A DNA stretch of 64,000 nt from Oscillospiraceae bacterium (GTDB taxonomy: Bacteria; Bacillota_A; Clostridia; Oscillospirales; Oscillospiraceae). Positions within the stretch are counted from its first letter, which is position 1; every line of letters begins with the position of its first letter. The position numbers and the translations under genes are program-made. The notes under the pieces are model-generated. The model had not been told where the DNA came from, made no database searches, and saw nothing but the letters and a program-made list of their open reading frames with translations. Shown piece by piece: positions 16,908-28,566 of this stretch. Location: NCBI GenBank assembly GCA_024690695.1, contig JAILOS010000076.1:17810-81809 (forward strand). Direction: 5' to 3'.

Positions 16908-17474
16908 ATGAACACCTACGATTTTGACCAGACGATCTATCGTTCCGACAGCTCGTATCACTTCTTCCTGCACTGTCTGAAGCGCCATCCGCGCGCCGTG
17001 CTGCCGGCTCTCGCAAAAAGCCTGCGTCTCGCGCTGGCCTACCGTCGCGGACACATCGACGCCAAGCCGCTCAAGGAATCGCTATTTTCCTACCTTTCCA
17101 GGCTGGAGGACGTCGAGCGGACGGTGCACGAGTTCTGGGAGAGCCACCGGCGCCATCTGGCGGACTGGTATCTGCGGCAGAAGAAGGAGGACGATCTGAT
17201 CATCTCCGCCTCGCCCGAGTTTTTGCTCGCGCCGATCGCCAGGGAGCTCGGCGTGCGGCTGATCGCGACGAGGATGGACCACCGCACCGGCAAGATCCAC
17301 GGCCAGAACTGCCACGGAGAGGAGAAGGTGCGCCGTTTTCGCGAGGCCTATCCCGACGCGGAGACCGAGGAATTCTATTCCGATTCGCACACCGACGCGC
17401 CGATGGCGAGGCTTGCCGCGCGCGCCTTTCTCGTGAAGAAAAAGAGGATCCGCCCCTGGAAACACACGGAATAA
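16908..17474 (+). CDS. HAD-superfamily IB phosphatase
   Basis: The 188-residue product carries HAD motif I as YDFDQTIY at its very N-terminus (nucleophile Asp plus acid Asp), motif II Ser in ISASPE, a Lys in HGEEKVRRF and motif IV YSDSHTDAPM. This is the IB subfamily of phosphoserine-phosphatase-like enzymes, so a small phosphomonoester is the likely substrate. ATG 16908 lies 1 base after the P-type ATPase homologue stop, which implies coupled translation and perhaps shared function. Confidence 0.8.
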   Translation: MNTYDFDQTIYRSDSSYHFFLHCLKRHPRAVLPALAKSLRLALAYRRGHIDAKPLKESLFSYLSRLEDVERTVHEFWESHRRHLADWYLRQKKEDDLIISASPEFLLAPIARELGVRLIATRMDHRTGKIHGQNCHGEEKVRRFREAYPDAETEEFYSDSHTDAPMARLAARAFLVKKKRIRPWKHTE

Positions 17475-17480
17475 GCGCAC

Positions 17481-17516
17481 GGCCCGGCTGTTTTTCGCCG
17501 GGTCGGCGTTTTTTTC
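17481..17516 (+). terminator. Intrinsic terminator after the HAD gene
   Basis: A 9-bp GC stem (17481-17489 with 17498-17506, one G-U) is followed by a seven-T run (17510-17516). Confidence 0.8.
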
Positions 17517-17536
17517 TGAAAAAAGGGCTCGATCAC

Positions 17537-17565
17537 TTGAAAGACGGCCCGGTTTACGGTAAAAT
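17537..17565 (+). promoter_or_regulatory. Promoter for ybaK-uvrA-recD2-comF
   Basis: TTGAAA (17537-17542), a 17-base spacer and TAAAAT (17560-17565) lie 38 bases before ybaK. Confidence 0.75.
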
Positions 17566-17603
17566 AACTTAATGCTTTATTTCCGGCGAAGGAGGACTGC
17601 GGC

Positions 17604-18086
17604 ATGACGGTACAGAAGACCAACGTGATGCGGCTGCTTGAACAGAAGAAGATCCCGTATCGCGCTTACAGCTATCCGCACGACGGCTCGGCGGTCGACG
17701 CCGTCACGGTCGCGGCGCTGCTGGAGCGCGATCCGGCGACGATTTTCAAGACGCTGGCCGCCCGCGCCTCCGACAAGAGCTGCTGCGTTTTCGTGATCCC
17801 CGCCGGGAAGGAACTGGATCTCAAAAAGGCCGCCAGAGCCGTCGGGGCGAAATCTGTGGCGATGCTGCATCTCAATGAGCTGACGGAGCTGACGGGTTAC
17901 GTGCGCGGCGGCTGCTCGCCGATCGGAATGAAGAAGCTGTACCGCACGGTGATCGACGAGAGCGCGCTGCGGCAGGAGACGATCCTCGTCAGCGCCGGAA
18001 AGATCGGCGCGCAGGTGGAGCTCGAGCCGCAGGCTCTTGCCGGGATGATCCGGGCGAGCTTTGCCGATTTGACTTCGGAGGACTGA
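17604..18086 (+). CDS. ybaK: Cys-tRNA(Pro) deacylase, YbaK family
   Basis: The 160-residue protein belongs to the YbaK/EbsC trans-editing family, which removes Cys wrongly attached to tRNA-Pro. It shows the typical N-terminus ([14 protein letters not shown]), the FKTLAAR segment with the conserved Lys, and the late [10 protein letters not shown] motif. GAAGGAGG precedes ATG 17604. It is first in a unit with uvrA, 2 bases downstream. Confidence 0.9.
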   Translation: MTVQKTNVMRLLEQKKIPYRAYSYPHDGSAVDAVTVAALLERDPATIFKTLAARASDKSCCVFVIPAGKELDLKKAARAVGAKSVAMLHLNELTELTGYVRGGCSPIGMKKLYRTVIDESALRQETILVSAGKIGAQVELEPQALAGMIRASFADLTSED

Positions 18087-18088
18087 AC

Positions 18089-20924
<2,836 letters not shown>

Positions 20925-20935
<11 letters not shown>

Positions 20936-23150
20936 AAGAGAACTTCAGGAGCTCTCCGGCACGGTCGGCTCCGTAATCTATAAAAACGAGGAAAACGGCT
21001 ATACGGTCCTGCGCCTCAACGACGAGGGCGGCGAGACCGTCACCGTCGTCGGGTGCTTCCCCTACGCGTCGGCGGGGGAGAGCATGATCGTCAGCGGCGC
21101 GTGGATGAACCACAGCGTCCACGGCAGGCAGTTCAAGGCGGAGTTTGCCCAGCGCATCCTGCCGAGCACCGTAAACGCGATCTATTCCTTTCTCGCCGGA
21201 GGCGCGATCAAAGGCGTCGGCCCGGTCATGGCCTCGCTGATCGTCAACGAATTCGGCGAGCAGACGCTGGAGATGCTGGAAAACGAGCCGGAGCGCCTCG
21301 CCGCGATCCGCGGGATCAGCCGCTCCAAAGCGGAGCAGATCGGCAGGGAATTCCGGCGACAGGCCGGTATGCGGCGTCTGATGGAATTCGTCTGCTCGTT
21401 CGGGCTGCGCCCGATCCTCGCGATGCGCGTATACCGCTATTACGGCGACCGCGGACTGGAGCTGCTGCGGGAAGATCCTTATCTGCTCGCGGGCGAGAAC
21501 GTCGGCGGGACCTTTGCCGAGGCCGACGTGATGGCGCAGGAGCTCGGCTTCGACGCGGACAGCCCGCTGCGCGTGGAGGCGGCCGTGCTCTTCGAGCTTG
21601 CGCACAACGCGGGAAACGGCCATTGCTTTATTCCCCGGGAAAAACTCGCGGCGGTGACCGCCGAGCTGATCGGCGTACAGCCCGACCGCGCCGACGAGGC
21701 GATCGAATCGCTCTCGTCCTCGGGACGCCTGATCCTCGAGACCGTGGCCGGCTGCCGTGCCTGTTATCTGCCGTATCTTTACGACGCGGAGACCTTGACC
21801 GCCGAGCATCTCGCGCAGATGGCGCAGACCGTCTACCCGGACACGATGAATCTGGAGGCGATGATCGTCGAGCTCGAACGGCAGACCGGGATCCGCTACG
21901 CCCCGCTCCAGCGGCAGACGCTGCAGCTTGCGCTGCGCCACCAGCTCGTCGTCATCACCGGCGGGCCCGGAACCGGCAAGACGACCTCCGTGCGGGCTGT
22001 GCTCGCGATGTTCGACCGGCTCGGGCTGAAAACGCTGCTCACGGCGCCGACGGGAAGGGCCGCCAAGCGCATGACGGAGCTGACCGGGCGGGAAGCCTCG
22101 ACGGTGCACCGGCTTCTGGGGGCCAAATTCGACGAAGACGGAGAAACCGTCGTCTTCTCGAAAAACGCGCGCGAGCCGCTCGAATGCGACGCGGTGATCC
22201 TCGACGAGTGCAGCATGGTCGACATCGTGCTGATGGCGGCGCTGCTGGAGGCGATGCCGGCCGGAGCGCGGCTTGTGATGGTGGGCGACGCCGATCAGCT
22301 CCCCTCCGTCGGACCCGGCAACGTCTTCTCGGCTGTCATCCGCAGCCAAACGGCGCCGCTCGTCCGCCTGACGGATATTTTCCGCCAGAAGCAGGACAGC
22401 CGCATCGTGCGCAACGCGCACGGCATCAACCGGGGCGAGCATCCCGACTTTTCCGAGAACGCGGGCGACTTCTTCAGGCTCAGGAGGCTGCAGGCGGGCA
22501 ATACCGTCGACACGGTCGTGGAGCTCGCCTCCGTCCGCCTGCCGACGAAGCTCGGGATCAGCCCCGACGAGATTCAGGTCCTTTCGCCGACGCGCAAGGG
22601 CGAGACCGGCACGGCGAACCTCAACCGGCGGCTGCAGGAGACGCTGAATCCCTCCGATCCGAAAAAGCGCGAGAAAGCCTTCGGCGAGGTCGTCTTTCGC
22701 GAGGGCGACCGGGTGATGCAGGTCAAGAATGACTACGACATCCTCTGGCAGAGCGCGGACGGGGCTGTCGCCGGCACCGGCATGTTCAACGGCGACGTCG
22801 GGCGCATCACGCAGATCGACCTGGACGGTGAAACGCTGACCGTGGATTTCGAGGGCAGGCTCGCCGTCTACGGCTTCGACGCACTGATCGAGCTGGAGCA
22901 CGCCTGGGCGATGACGGTCCATAAAGCTCAGGGCAGCGAATACCGCGCGGTCATTCTCGTGCTGGCCGAGGGTTCGCAGCTTCTGATGACGCGCGACGTG
23001 CTCTATACGGCCGTCACGCGCGCCAGAGAGCTGCTTATCATGGTCGGCGACGACCGGACCGCTTATCAGATGATCGACAACTTCCGGCAGTCCAAGCGCT
23101 ATTCGGCGCTGCGCGTCCGGCTTCGCAGGCTGTGCGGGGTGGAGGAATGA
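20925..23150 (+). CDS. recD2: ATP-dependent DNA helicase RecD2
   Basis: The 741-residue superfamily 1 5'-3' helicase acts in DNA repair without RecBC. It has the RecD2 N-terminal region with helix-hairpin-helix repeats (about 90-200), Walker [11 protein letters not shown] (near residue 347), Walker B DECSMVD, motif [12 protein letters not shown] and C-terminal VHKAQGSEY followed by YTAVTRAR. The start overlaps uvrA by 11 bases and the stop overlaps comF by 4 bases (ATGA), so the genes form a translationally coupled run. Confidence 0.95.
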
Positions 23151-23800
23151 AGCTGATCGACGCGCTGCTGGAGCTTCTGTACCCGAGCCGCTGCGCTTTT
23201 TGTCACAGGCTGCTCCGCGATCCGGCCGACAAGGTATGCGCCCGGTGTCGCCGAGAATTGCCCTATACCGACGAGGCTGCGAGAGAACAGAGCTTTCCGT
23301 CTGTCAAGCGCTGCGTCAGCCCGCTCTATTATGAAAATGACGTGCGGCAGTCGCTGCACCGCTATAAATTTTCGCAGAGAACGGGCTACGCTGGTATTTA
23401 TGCCGACTTTGTGATAAAATGTATTGACGAATGCGGCTTGACCTGCGATTATATAAGCTGGGTGCCGCTGAGCGCCCGAAGGCTCCGCTCCCGCGGCTAC
23501 GATCAGGCGAGGCTGCTGGCCGGGGCGATCGCCGAAAGGCTGTCCGTCCCCTGCATCGGGACGCTGCGCAAGGTCCGGGATACGAGACCGCAGTCTCTGA
23601 CCGGCGGGGCCGAAAAGCGGCGCGAGAACATCCGCGGGGCTTATCGCTGCACGGACGAAGAGACCGTCAGGGGAAAAACGATCCTGCTGATCGACGATAT
23701 CGTCACCACCGGCTCCACGCTTTCGGAGTGCGCGAGGACCCTGAAAAACGCCGGCGCCGCCGCGGTTTATGCCGCCGCCGTCGCCAGAAAGAGACCGTAA
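23147..23800 (+). CDS. comF: ComF family amidophosphoribosyltransferase-like protein
   Basis: The 217-residue protein has an N-terminal four-Cys zinc finger (CAFC and CARC) and a C-terminal PRTase domain with the PRPP loop LLIDDIVTTGSTLSEC. Family members are needed for DNA uptake during transformation or have a related ATPase/annealing role. ATG 23147 overlaps the recD2 stop in an ATGA junction with GGAGG upstream; an in-frame GTG at 23132 is less likely. Confidence 0.9.
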   Translation: MKLIDALLELLYPSRCAFCHRLLRDPADKVCARCRRELPYTDEAAREQSFPSVKRCVSPLYYENDVRQSLHRYKFSQRTGYAGIYADFVIKCIDECGLTCDYISWVPLSARRLRSRGYDQARLLAGAIAERLSVPCIGTLRKVRDTRPQSLTGGAEKRRENIRGAYRCTDEETVRGKTILLIDDIVTTGSTLSECARTLKNAGAAAVYAAAVARKRP

Positions 23801-23834
23801 ACGGATCACCGAAAAATAAAGACAGAGGTGCCAC

Positions 23835-24863
23835 ATGAATATATTTGAAAGAGACATCGCCATCGATATGGGAACGACCTCCACGCTCGTTTTCGAGCAG
23901 GGGAAGGGCGTCGTTCTGCGCGAGCCCACGGTCGTCGCCGTGGATAAGTTCAACGGCCGGATCCTGAAGGTCGGCCAGGACGCGCAGAAGATGATCGGCC
24001 GCACGCCGGCCAACGTCGTGGCGCTGCATCCGGTCGCCGCGGGTGTGATCTCCGACTACGACATGACCGCGCAGATGCTGCGCGATCTGATCGGGCGCAT
24101 CACGTCGTTCAGCTTCTTCAAGCCCTGCGTGCTGGCCTGCGTGCCCAGCAGCATTTCGGGCGTGGAGGAGCGCGCGATGATCGACGCCGCCATCGAAGCG
24201 GGCGCGCGCAAGGTGTATCTGCTCGAAACCGCCGTGGCGACGGCGATGGGCGCCGGCGTCGATATCGCCAAGCCGGACGGGCACATGGTGATCGACATCG
24301 GCGGCGGCACCACCGAATGCGCGGTGATCTCGGCGGGCGGCGTGGTCGAATGCGAATCCATCAAGGTCGCCGGCGCGAGCTTTGACGAGGCCATCGTCCG
24401 CTACGTGCGCCGCAAGCACAATATGCTCATCGGCCTCGGCGCCGCCGAGGAGGTAAAGCGCAGCATCGGCTGCGTGATCCAGCGCCCCGACGTCGGCGTG
24501 GAGGAGGTCAAGGGCCGCAGCCTCACCAACGGTCTGCCGAAAACCGTCACGATCACCTCGACCGAGCTGATCGAGGCCTTCGTAGAGCCGATGAACCAGA
24601 TCCTCGAGGCGGTGCACACGGTACTCGAGCGCACGCAGCCCCAGCTCGTCGGCGATCTGGACACCAACGGCATCGTCATGTCGGGCGGCGGCAGCCTGAT
24701 TTACGGCATCGACCGCCTGATCGAACGCAGCACCGGCATCCGGACGATCGTTGTGGACGATCCGGTCTCCTGTGCGGCCTACGGCGCCGGGAAGCTGCTC
24801 AAGCGCTTTGACGAGATGCAGGACGGCATGATGAACTTTGCCCGCAAACGCCAGCTCAAGTAA
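23835..24863 (+). CDS. mreB: Rod shape-determining protein of the MreB/Mbl family
   Basis: The 342-residue actin homologue shows phosphate 1 (AIDMGTTSTLVF), phosphate 2 (VIDIGGGTTECAVIS) and the adenosine motif (MSGGGSLIYG). It polymerises on the membrane to guide lateral wall synthesis. No mreC or mreD follows, so this may be a stand-alone Mbl/MreBH-type copy. CAGAGGTG precedes ATG 23835. ispD follows after 18 bases. Confidence 0.93.
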   Translation: MNIFERDIAIDMGTTSTLVFEQGKGVVLREPTVVAVDKFNGRILKVGQDAQKMIGRTPANVVALHPVAAGVISDYDMTAQMLRDLIGRITSFSFFKPCVLACVPSSISGVEERAMIDAAIEAGARKVYLLETAVATAMGAGVDIAKPDGHMVIDIGGGTTECAVISAGGVVECESIKVAGASFDEAIVRYVRRKHNMLIGLGAAEEVKRSIGCVIQRPDVGVEEVKGRSLTNGLPKTVTITSTELIEAFVEPMNQILEAVHTVLERTQPQLVGDLDTNGIVMSGGGSLIYGIDRLIERSTGIRTIVVDDPVSCAAYGAGKLLKRFDEMQDGMMNFARKRQLK

Positions 24864-24881
24864 CAGAGGGAGGAACAGCCG

Positions 24882-25619
24882 GTGAAACTGTTTGATTGGT
24901 TCCGTAAGAAGAAAAAGGACGACACGCCGCCCCGCTGCTCCGCCGTCGTGCTGGCGGCCGGACAGTCCGAGCGCATGGGCAGCGACAAGCTCACGATGAT
25001 GCTCGGACAGCTTCCGGTGCTCGCGCGGACGCTGAAGGTTTTTCAGGCGTCCCCGGAGGTGACGGAGATCGTCGTCGTTACGCGCATGGACAAGCTCGAA
25101 GAGACCGCGGAGCTCTGCAAGCGCTTCGGCATCGAGAAGGTCACGCGCGTGATCGCCGGCGGCAAGACGCGCACGGAGTCCGCCCTGGCCGGCGTCTCCG
25201 AGGTGGACGCTTCGGCGAAGCTGATCGCGATCCACGACGGCGCGCGCCCGCTTGTGACGGAGGATCTGATCCTGCGCACCGTCGCCGCCGCCTCGGAGCA
25301 TATGGCGGCCGCGCCGGCGCTGGCCAGCACCGACACGCTGAAAGCGGTCGACGAGGAAGGCCGCATCATCGGCACCGTGGACCGCGAGCACACCGTGCGC
25401 ATCCAGACGCCGCAGGTGTTCCAGTCGGATCTGATCAAGGGCGCGCTGACGAAGGCCGTAGAAAAAGAGCTCACGCTGACGGACGACTGCCTGGCCGCCG
25501 AAATGATGGGCGTCAAGGTGAAGACCGTTCTCGGAGACGAACAGAATCTGAAGATCACGACGCCGCTCGATATGATCCTCGCAACGGAGATCCTCAAGCA
25601 GCGGGGCGAGGCCCTATGA
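24882..25619 (+). CDS. ispD: 2-C-methyl-D-erythritol 4-phosphate cytidylyltransferase
   Basis: The 245-residue enzyme activates MEP with CTP in the non-mevalonate isoprenoid pathway. The nucleotide-binding start [15 protein letters not shown] (about 24-38) and the [10 protein letters not shown] motif are clear. A basic N-terminal extension of about 20 residues ([11 protein letters not shown]) precedes the domain and is somewhat unusual. Start GTG 24882 follows GAGGGAGG. The gene ends in a 4-base overlap with ispF, the next but one step of the same pathway. Confidence 0.94.
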   Translation: MKLFDWFRKKKKDDTPPRCSAVVLAAGQSERMGSDKLTMMLGQLPVLARTLKVFQASPEVTEIVVVTRMDKLEETAELCKRFGIEKVTRVIAGGKTRTESALAGVSEVDASAKLIAIHDGARPLVTEDLILRTVAAASEHMAAAPALASTDTLKAVDEEGRIIGTVDREHTVRIQTPQVFQSDLIKGALTKAVEKELTLTDDCLAAEMMGVKVKTVLGDEQNLKITTPLDMILATEILKQRGEAL

Positions 25620-26089
25620 GGATCGGTCACGGCTACGACGTGCACCGGCTGGTCGAGGGGCGCAGACTTGTCCTCGGCGGGGTGGAGATCCCTTTTGAAA
25701 AGGGGCTTCTGGGCCATTCGGACGCGGACGTGCTGCTGCACGCGCTGATGGACGCGCTGCTCGGCGCGGCCGCTCTCGGCGACATCGGCGCGCTGTTCCC
25801 GGATTCCGATGCGCGATACGAGGGAGCCGACAGCCTTGAATTGCTCAGGGAGGTGGCCCGCCTCGTCGGAGAGAAGGGCTTTGCCCTGGAAAACGCAGAC
25901 TGTACCGTGCTGGCGCAGCGGCCGAAGCTCGCGCCGCACATTCCGCAGATGCGCCGCCGCATCGCCGAGGCGCTCGGGGTCGGAACGGAGCGCGTGAGCG
26001 TGAAGGCGACGACCGAGGAAGGGCTCGGCTTTACCGGAGAGGGGCTCGGCATCGCGGCCCACGCAGTCGTCCTGCTGAACGAAAAATGA
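25616..26089 (+). CDS. ispF: 2-C-methyl-D-erythritol 2,4-cyclodiphosphate synthase
   Basis: The 157-residue trimeric enzyme makes the cyclic diphosphate of the MEP pathway. Zinc ligands are visible in GYDVHRL and [16 protein letters not shown], and the C-terminus has the [12 protein letters not shown] motif. It overlaps ispD by ATGA. The stop at 26089 is followed by a structured RNA element and a terminator. Confidence 0.96.
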   Translation: MRIGHGYDVHRLVEGRRLVLGGVEIPFEKGLLGHSDADVLLHALMDALLGAAALGDIGALFPDSDARYEGADSLELLREVARLVGEKGFALENADCTVLAQRPKLAPHIPQMRRRIAEALGVGTERVSVKATTEEGLGFTGEGLGIAAHAVVLLNEK

Positions 26090-26100
26090 ACGGTTCACCG

Positions 26101-26150
26101 CAGCGCGGTACCGGCATAGAATGGCGTGAGCCAAAGCCGATCAGGCGCTG
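26101..26150 (+). promoter_or_regulatory. Candidate cis-acting structured RNA before the selenium gene pair
   Basis: Three nested helices can be read. P1 is CAGCGC (26101-26106) with GCGCTG (26145-26150). P2 is CGGC (26112-26115) with GCCG (26136-26139). P3 is TGGC-GTGA-GCCA (26122-26133), capped by a GNRA-type tetraloop. Internal loops GGTAC/ATCAG and ATAGAA/AA separate them. A strong terminator begins 9 bases later, in the position of a riboswitch expression platform. I could not match it to a named riboswitch. Confidence 0.4.
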
Positions 26151-26158
26151 GGATCCAG

Positions 26159-26195
26159 CCGCAGAGCAGCCATGCTCTGCGGCGTTCATTTTTTT
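26159..26195 (+). terminator. Intrinsic terminator between ispF and the DUF3343 gene
   Basis: A perfect 10-bp stem (26159-26168 with 26173-26182) and a 4-base loop are followed by a seven-T run (26189-26195). It ends 20 bases before the DUF3343 start, so it either ends the ispF transcript or regulates the next pair. Confidence 0.85.
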
Positions 26196-26215
26196 GTGGG
26201 GAGCGTTGGAGCACG

Positions 26216-26473
26216 ATGGAAAAGCTGCTCATTACCTGCCGCACGCTGACGCACGCGCAGCGCTGTGTGCGGCTTTTGGAACGAAGAGGAATCGTAGCCG
26301 CTGTGATCAAGGCGCCGCCGGAGCTCACGAGAGCCGGCTGCGGCTACGCCGTCAGCCTGCGCAGAAGCGGAGCGGAAGCGGTCCGCATGCTGCGGGAGGC
26401 GTCCATGCTGAACGGGAAAATATACCGCCTTGAGGAGCGGGGCTGGCGGGAGGTTTCCGATGATCTATCTTGA
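26216..26473 (+). CDS. DUF3343 protein (putative Se/S carrier)
   Basis: The 85-residue protein starts MEKLLITCRTLTHAQRC, typical of the DUF3343 family. This family is usually encoded beside an EF2568-type cysteine desulfurase and is linked with the labile selenium cofactor of molybdenum hydroxylases. Several Cys residues (9, 18 and 40) could carry selenium or sulfur. ATG 26216 follows GGAG at 26209-26212. The 3' end overlaps the next gene by 14 bases. Confidence 0.75.
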   Translation: MEKLLITCRTLTHAQRCVRLLERRGIVAAVIKAPPELTRAGCGYAVSLRRSGAEAVRMLREASMLNGKIYRLEERGWREVSDDLS

Positions 26474-27569
26474 CAATGCCGCCACGAGCTTTCTCAAGCC
26501 TCCGTCGGTATCATACGCGGTCATGCGTGCCATGCAGACCGCTTCCAGCCCCGGCCGCGGCGCTTACCGCACGGCCATGCGCGCGGCCGATCTCGTGCTC
26601 GACTGCCGGGAGGAGGCCGCCGCGCTCTTTCACATGGACGATCCCTCGCGCGTCGTGCTGACGGGAAGCGCCACCCACGGCCTGAACCTCGCGATCCGCA
26701 GTCTGGCGCGTCCCGGCATGCGCGTGCTGGTCTCCGGCTTCGAGCATAACGCCGTGATGCGGCCGCTGCGCGCGCTGGGGGCCGACGTCTGCGTCGCCGG
26801 GCGCACGCTTTTCGACGCGGATTCGGTTTTCAGCGATTTTGAGAAGAAGATCGAAGGCGCAAAGCTCGTCGTCTGCACGCACGTTTCCAACGTTTTCGGC
26901 TTTATTCTGCCGATCGAGCGGATCGCGGCGCTCTGCCGGAGCCGCGGTGTGCCGCTGATCATAGACGCCTCGCAGTCTGCGGGCGTGCTGGATTTCGATT
27001 TCACGGCGCTCGGAGCCGCCTTCGCCGCGATGCCGGGGCACAAGGCGCTTTACGGGCCGCAGGGGACCGGGCTGCTGCTGTGTGCGCAGGAGGGAAGCCC
27101 GCTGCTCTTTGGCGGCTCCGGCGCAGACAGCGCAAGCCCCTTTATGCCGCAGCAGCTCCCGGAGCGGCTGGAGGCCGGGACCTGCAACGTGCCCGGCGCC
27201 GCCGGCCTGTGCGCGGGGCTCCGCTTCGTCCGGGAGAAAACGACGGAGAAGCTGCTGAGCCATGAGCGCAGCCTGCTGCGTCTGGCGAGAGAAAGCCTGG
27301 CGGACGCAAAAGGGGTCCGGGTTTTCGCAGGCGCCGAGGAGCAGCAGACGGGCATCCTGTCGCTGCTGTTTGAGAATACCGATTGCGAGAGCGCCGCCCG
27401 ATTGCTGGATGAGGAGGAGATCGCCGTGCGGAGCGGTCTGCACTGCGCGCCCGCGGCGCACGAGAGCGCCGGGACGTTTCGGACGGGTACGCTCCGCATG
27501 AGTTTTTCTGCTTTTGTCGGGGAGAAAGAGGTCGAAAAGGCCTGCGACGTGATTCGCGGCATTTCTTAA
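26460..27569 (+). CDS. Class V aminotransferase / cysteine desulfurase, EF2568 type
   Basis: The 369-residue PLP enzyme begins IYLDNAATSFLKPPSV, the hallmark of SufS/NifS-like desulfurases. The PLP lysine is K195 in MPGHKALYGPQGTG and the active-site cysteine is C329 in RSGLHCAP. The close link to DUF3343 places it in the group associated with selenium-dependent molybdenum hydroxylase maturation and not Fe-S assembly. AGGAGGTTTCCG region bases precede ATG 26460, which overlaps the upstream gene. Confidence 0.85.
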   Translation: MIYLDNAATSFLKPPSVSYAVMRAMQTASSPGRGAYRTAMRAADLVLDCREEAAALFHMDDPSRVVLTGSATHGLNLAIRSLARPGMRVLVSGFEHNAVMRPLRALGADVCVAGRTLFDADSVFSDFEKKIEGAKLVVCTHVSNVFGFILPIERIAALCRSRGVPLIIDASQSAGVLDFDFTALGAAFAAMPGHKALYGPQGTGLLLCAQEGSPLLFGGSGADSASPFMPQQLPERLEAGTCNVPGAAGLCAGLRFVREKTTEKLLSHERSLLRLARESLADAKGVRVFAGAEEQQTGILSLLFENTDCESAARLLDEEEIAVRSGLHCAPAAHESAGTFRTGTLRMSFSAFVGEKEVEKACDVIRGIS

Positions 27570-27590
27570 GAGAAATTCAGCGATTTTTAT

Positions 27591-27619
27591 TTGCCTTTTC
27601 ATGGCGGATGCATTATAAT
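27591..27619 (+). promoter_or_regulatory. Promoter for cdaA-cdaR
   Basis: TTGCCT (27591-27596), a 17-base spacer and a perfect TATAAT (27614-27619) leave a leader of about 80 bases before cdaA. Confidence 0.75.
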
Positions 27620-27705
27620 AAAGTGATACTGTAGATAATTATGCTTTTGCGGAAATTCGCCTCGCAGAAGGTGTTTTTCCGAATCATACAGAACGGAGAA
27701 GACCG

Positions 27706-28566
27706 ATGGAATCCATCAGAGCCGTATTGAATCAGTCGCTCAATATTCTTTCGACCATCAAATTGACAGACGTCATCGACATTCTGGTCGTCGCCTTTCT
27801 GATCTACAAGGCGGCTACGCTGATCAGAAGGACGAATTCCAAAAACCTGGCAAAAGGTCTGATCATGCTTCTTTTCATGTTCCTTCTGTCCGAGATCCTG
27901 AAGCTGAACATGATGCGCTCGCTGCTGCGCCGCGCCTTTGAGCTCGGGCTGATCGCGCTGGTCATCCTGTTTCAGCCGGAGCTGCGCCGCCTGTTCGAGC
28001 GTATGGGCAGCAGCTTCTCCTCGGGCAAGGGAACGTCCGGCCCGCTGATGGAAACGGCCATCGCGCAGACGGTGCTGGCCTGCGACGAGATGGCCGCGTC
28101 GAAGACCGGCGCGCTGATCATCTTCGAGCGCAAGATGAAGCTCAACGACATTATGAGCACCGGCACCATCATCAACGCCGACGCGACTGCGGAGCTGATC
28201 AAGAACATCTTTTTCAACAAAGCGCCGCTGCACGACGGCGCGCTGATCCTGCGGGAGGGAAAGCTCGCCGCCGCCGGCTGCGTGCTGCCGCTGACGAAGA
28301 GCAACAACCTCAGCAAGGATCTTGGCATGCGTCACCGCGCCGGGATCGGGCTGAGCGAGCAGTCGGACGCCGTCGTCGTGATCGTATCCGAAGAAACGGG
28401 CGCGATCTCCGTTGCGATCGAGGGCATGCTCAAGCGGCACCTGTCGGCCGCCACGCTGGACAAGCTCCTTCGCAGCGAGCTGATCCCGGAAGACAAAGCC
28501 GACCGAAAGATCCAAATCGCAGCCTGGTTCAAGAAGCTGTTTGCGGGGAAGAATCATGAAAAATAA
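27706..28566 (+). CDS. cdaA: Diadenylate cyclase CdaA (c-di-AMP synthase)
   Basis: The 286-residue protein has three N-terminal membrane helices (about 22-100) and a DAC domain with the catalytic DGA (LHDGALIL) and RHR (MRHRAGIG) motifs. It joins two ATP into c-di-AMP, which controls potassium and wall homeostasis. A strong promoter lies upstream. The start is ATG 27706. It overlaps cdaR by 11 bases, the conserved regulator arrangement of Firmicutes; glmM, often third, is not present here. Confidence 0.96.
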   Translation: MESIRAVLNQSLNILSTIKLTDVIDILVVAFLIYKAATLIRRTNSKNLAKGLIMLLFMFLLSEILKLNMMRSLLRRAFELGLIALVILFQPELRRLFERMGSSFSSGKGTSGPLMETAIAQTVLACDEMAASKTGALIIFERKMKLNDIMSTGTIINADATAELIKNIFFNKAPLHDGALILREGKLAAAGCVLPLTKSNNLSKDLGMRHRAGIGLSEQSDAVVVIVSEETGAISVAIEGMLKRHLSAATLDKLLRSELIPEDKADRKIQIAAWFKKLFAGKNHEK

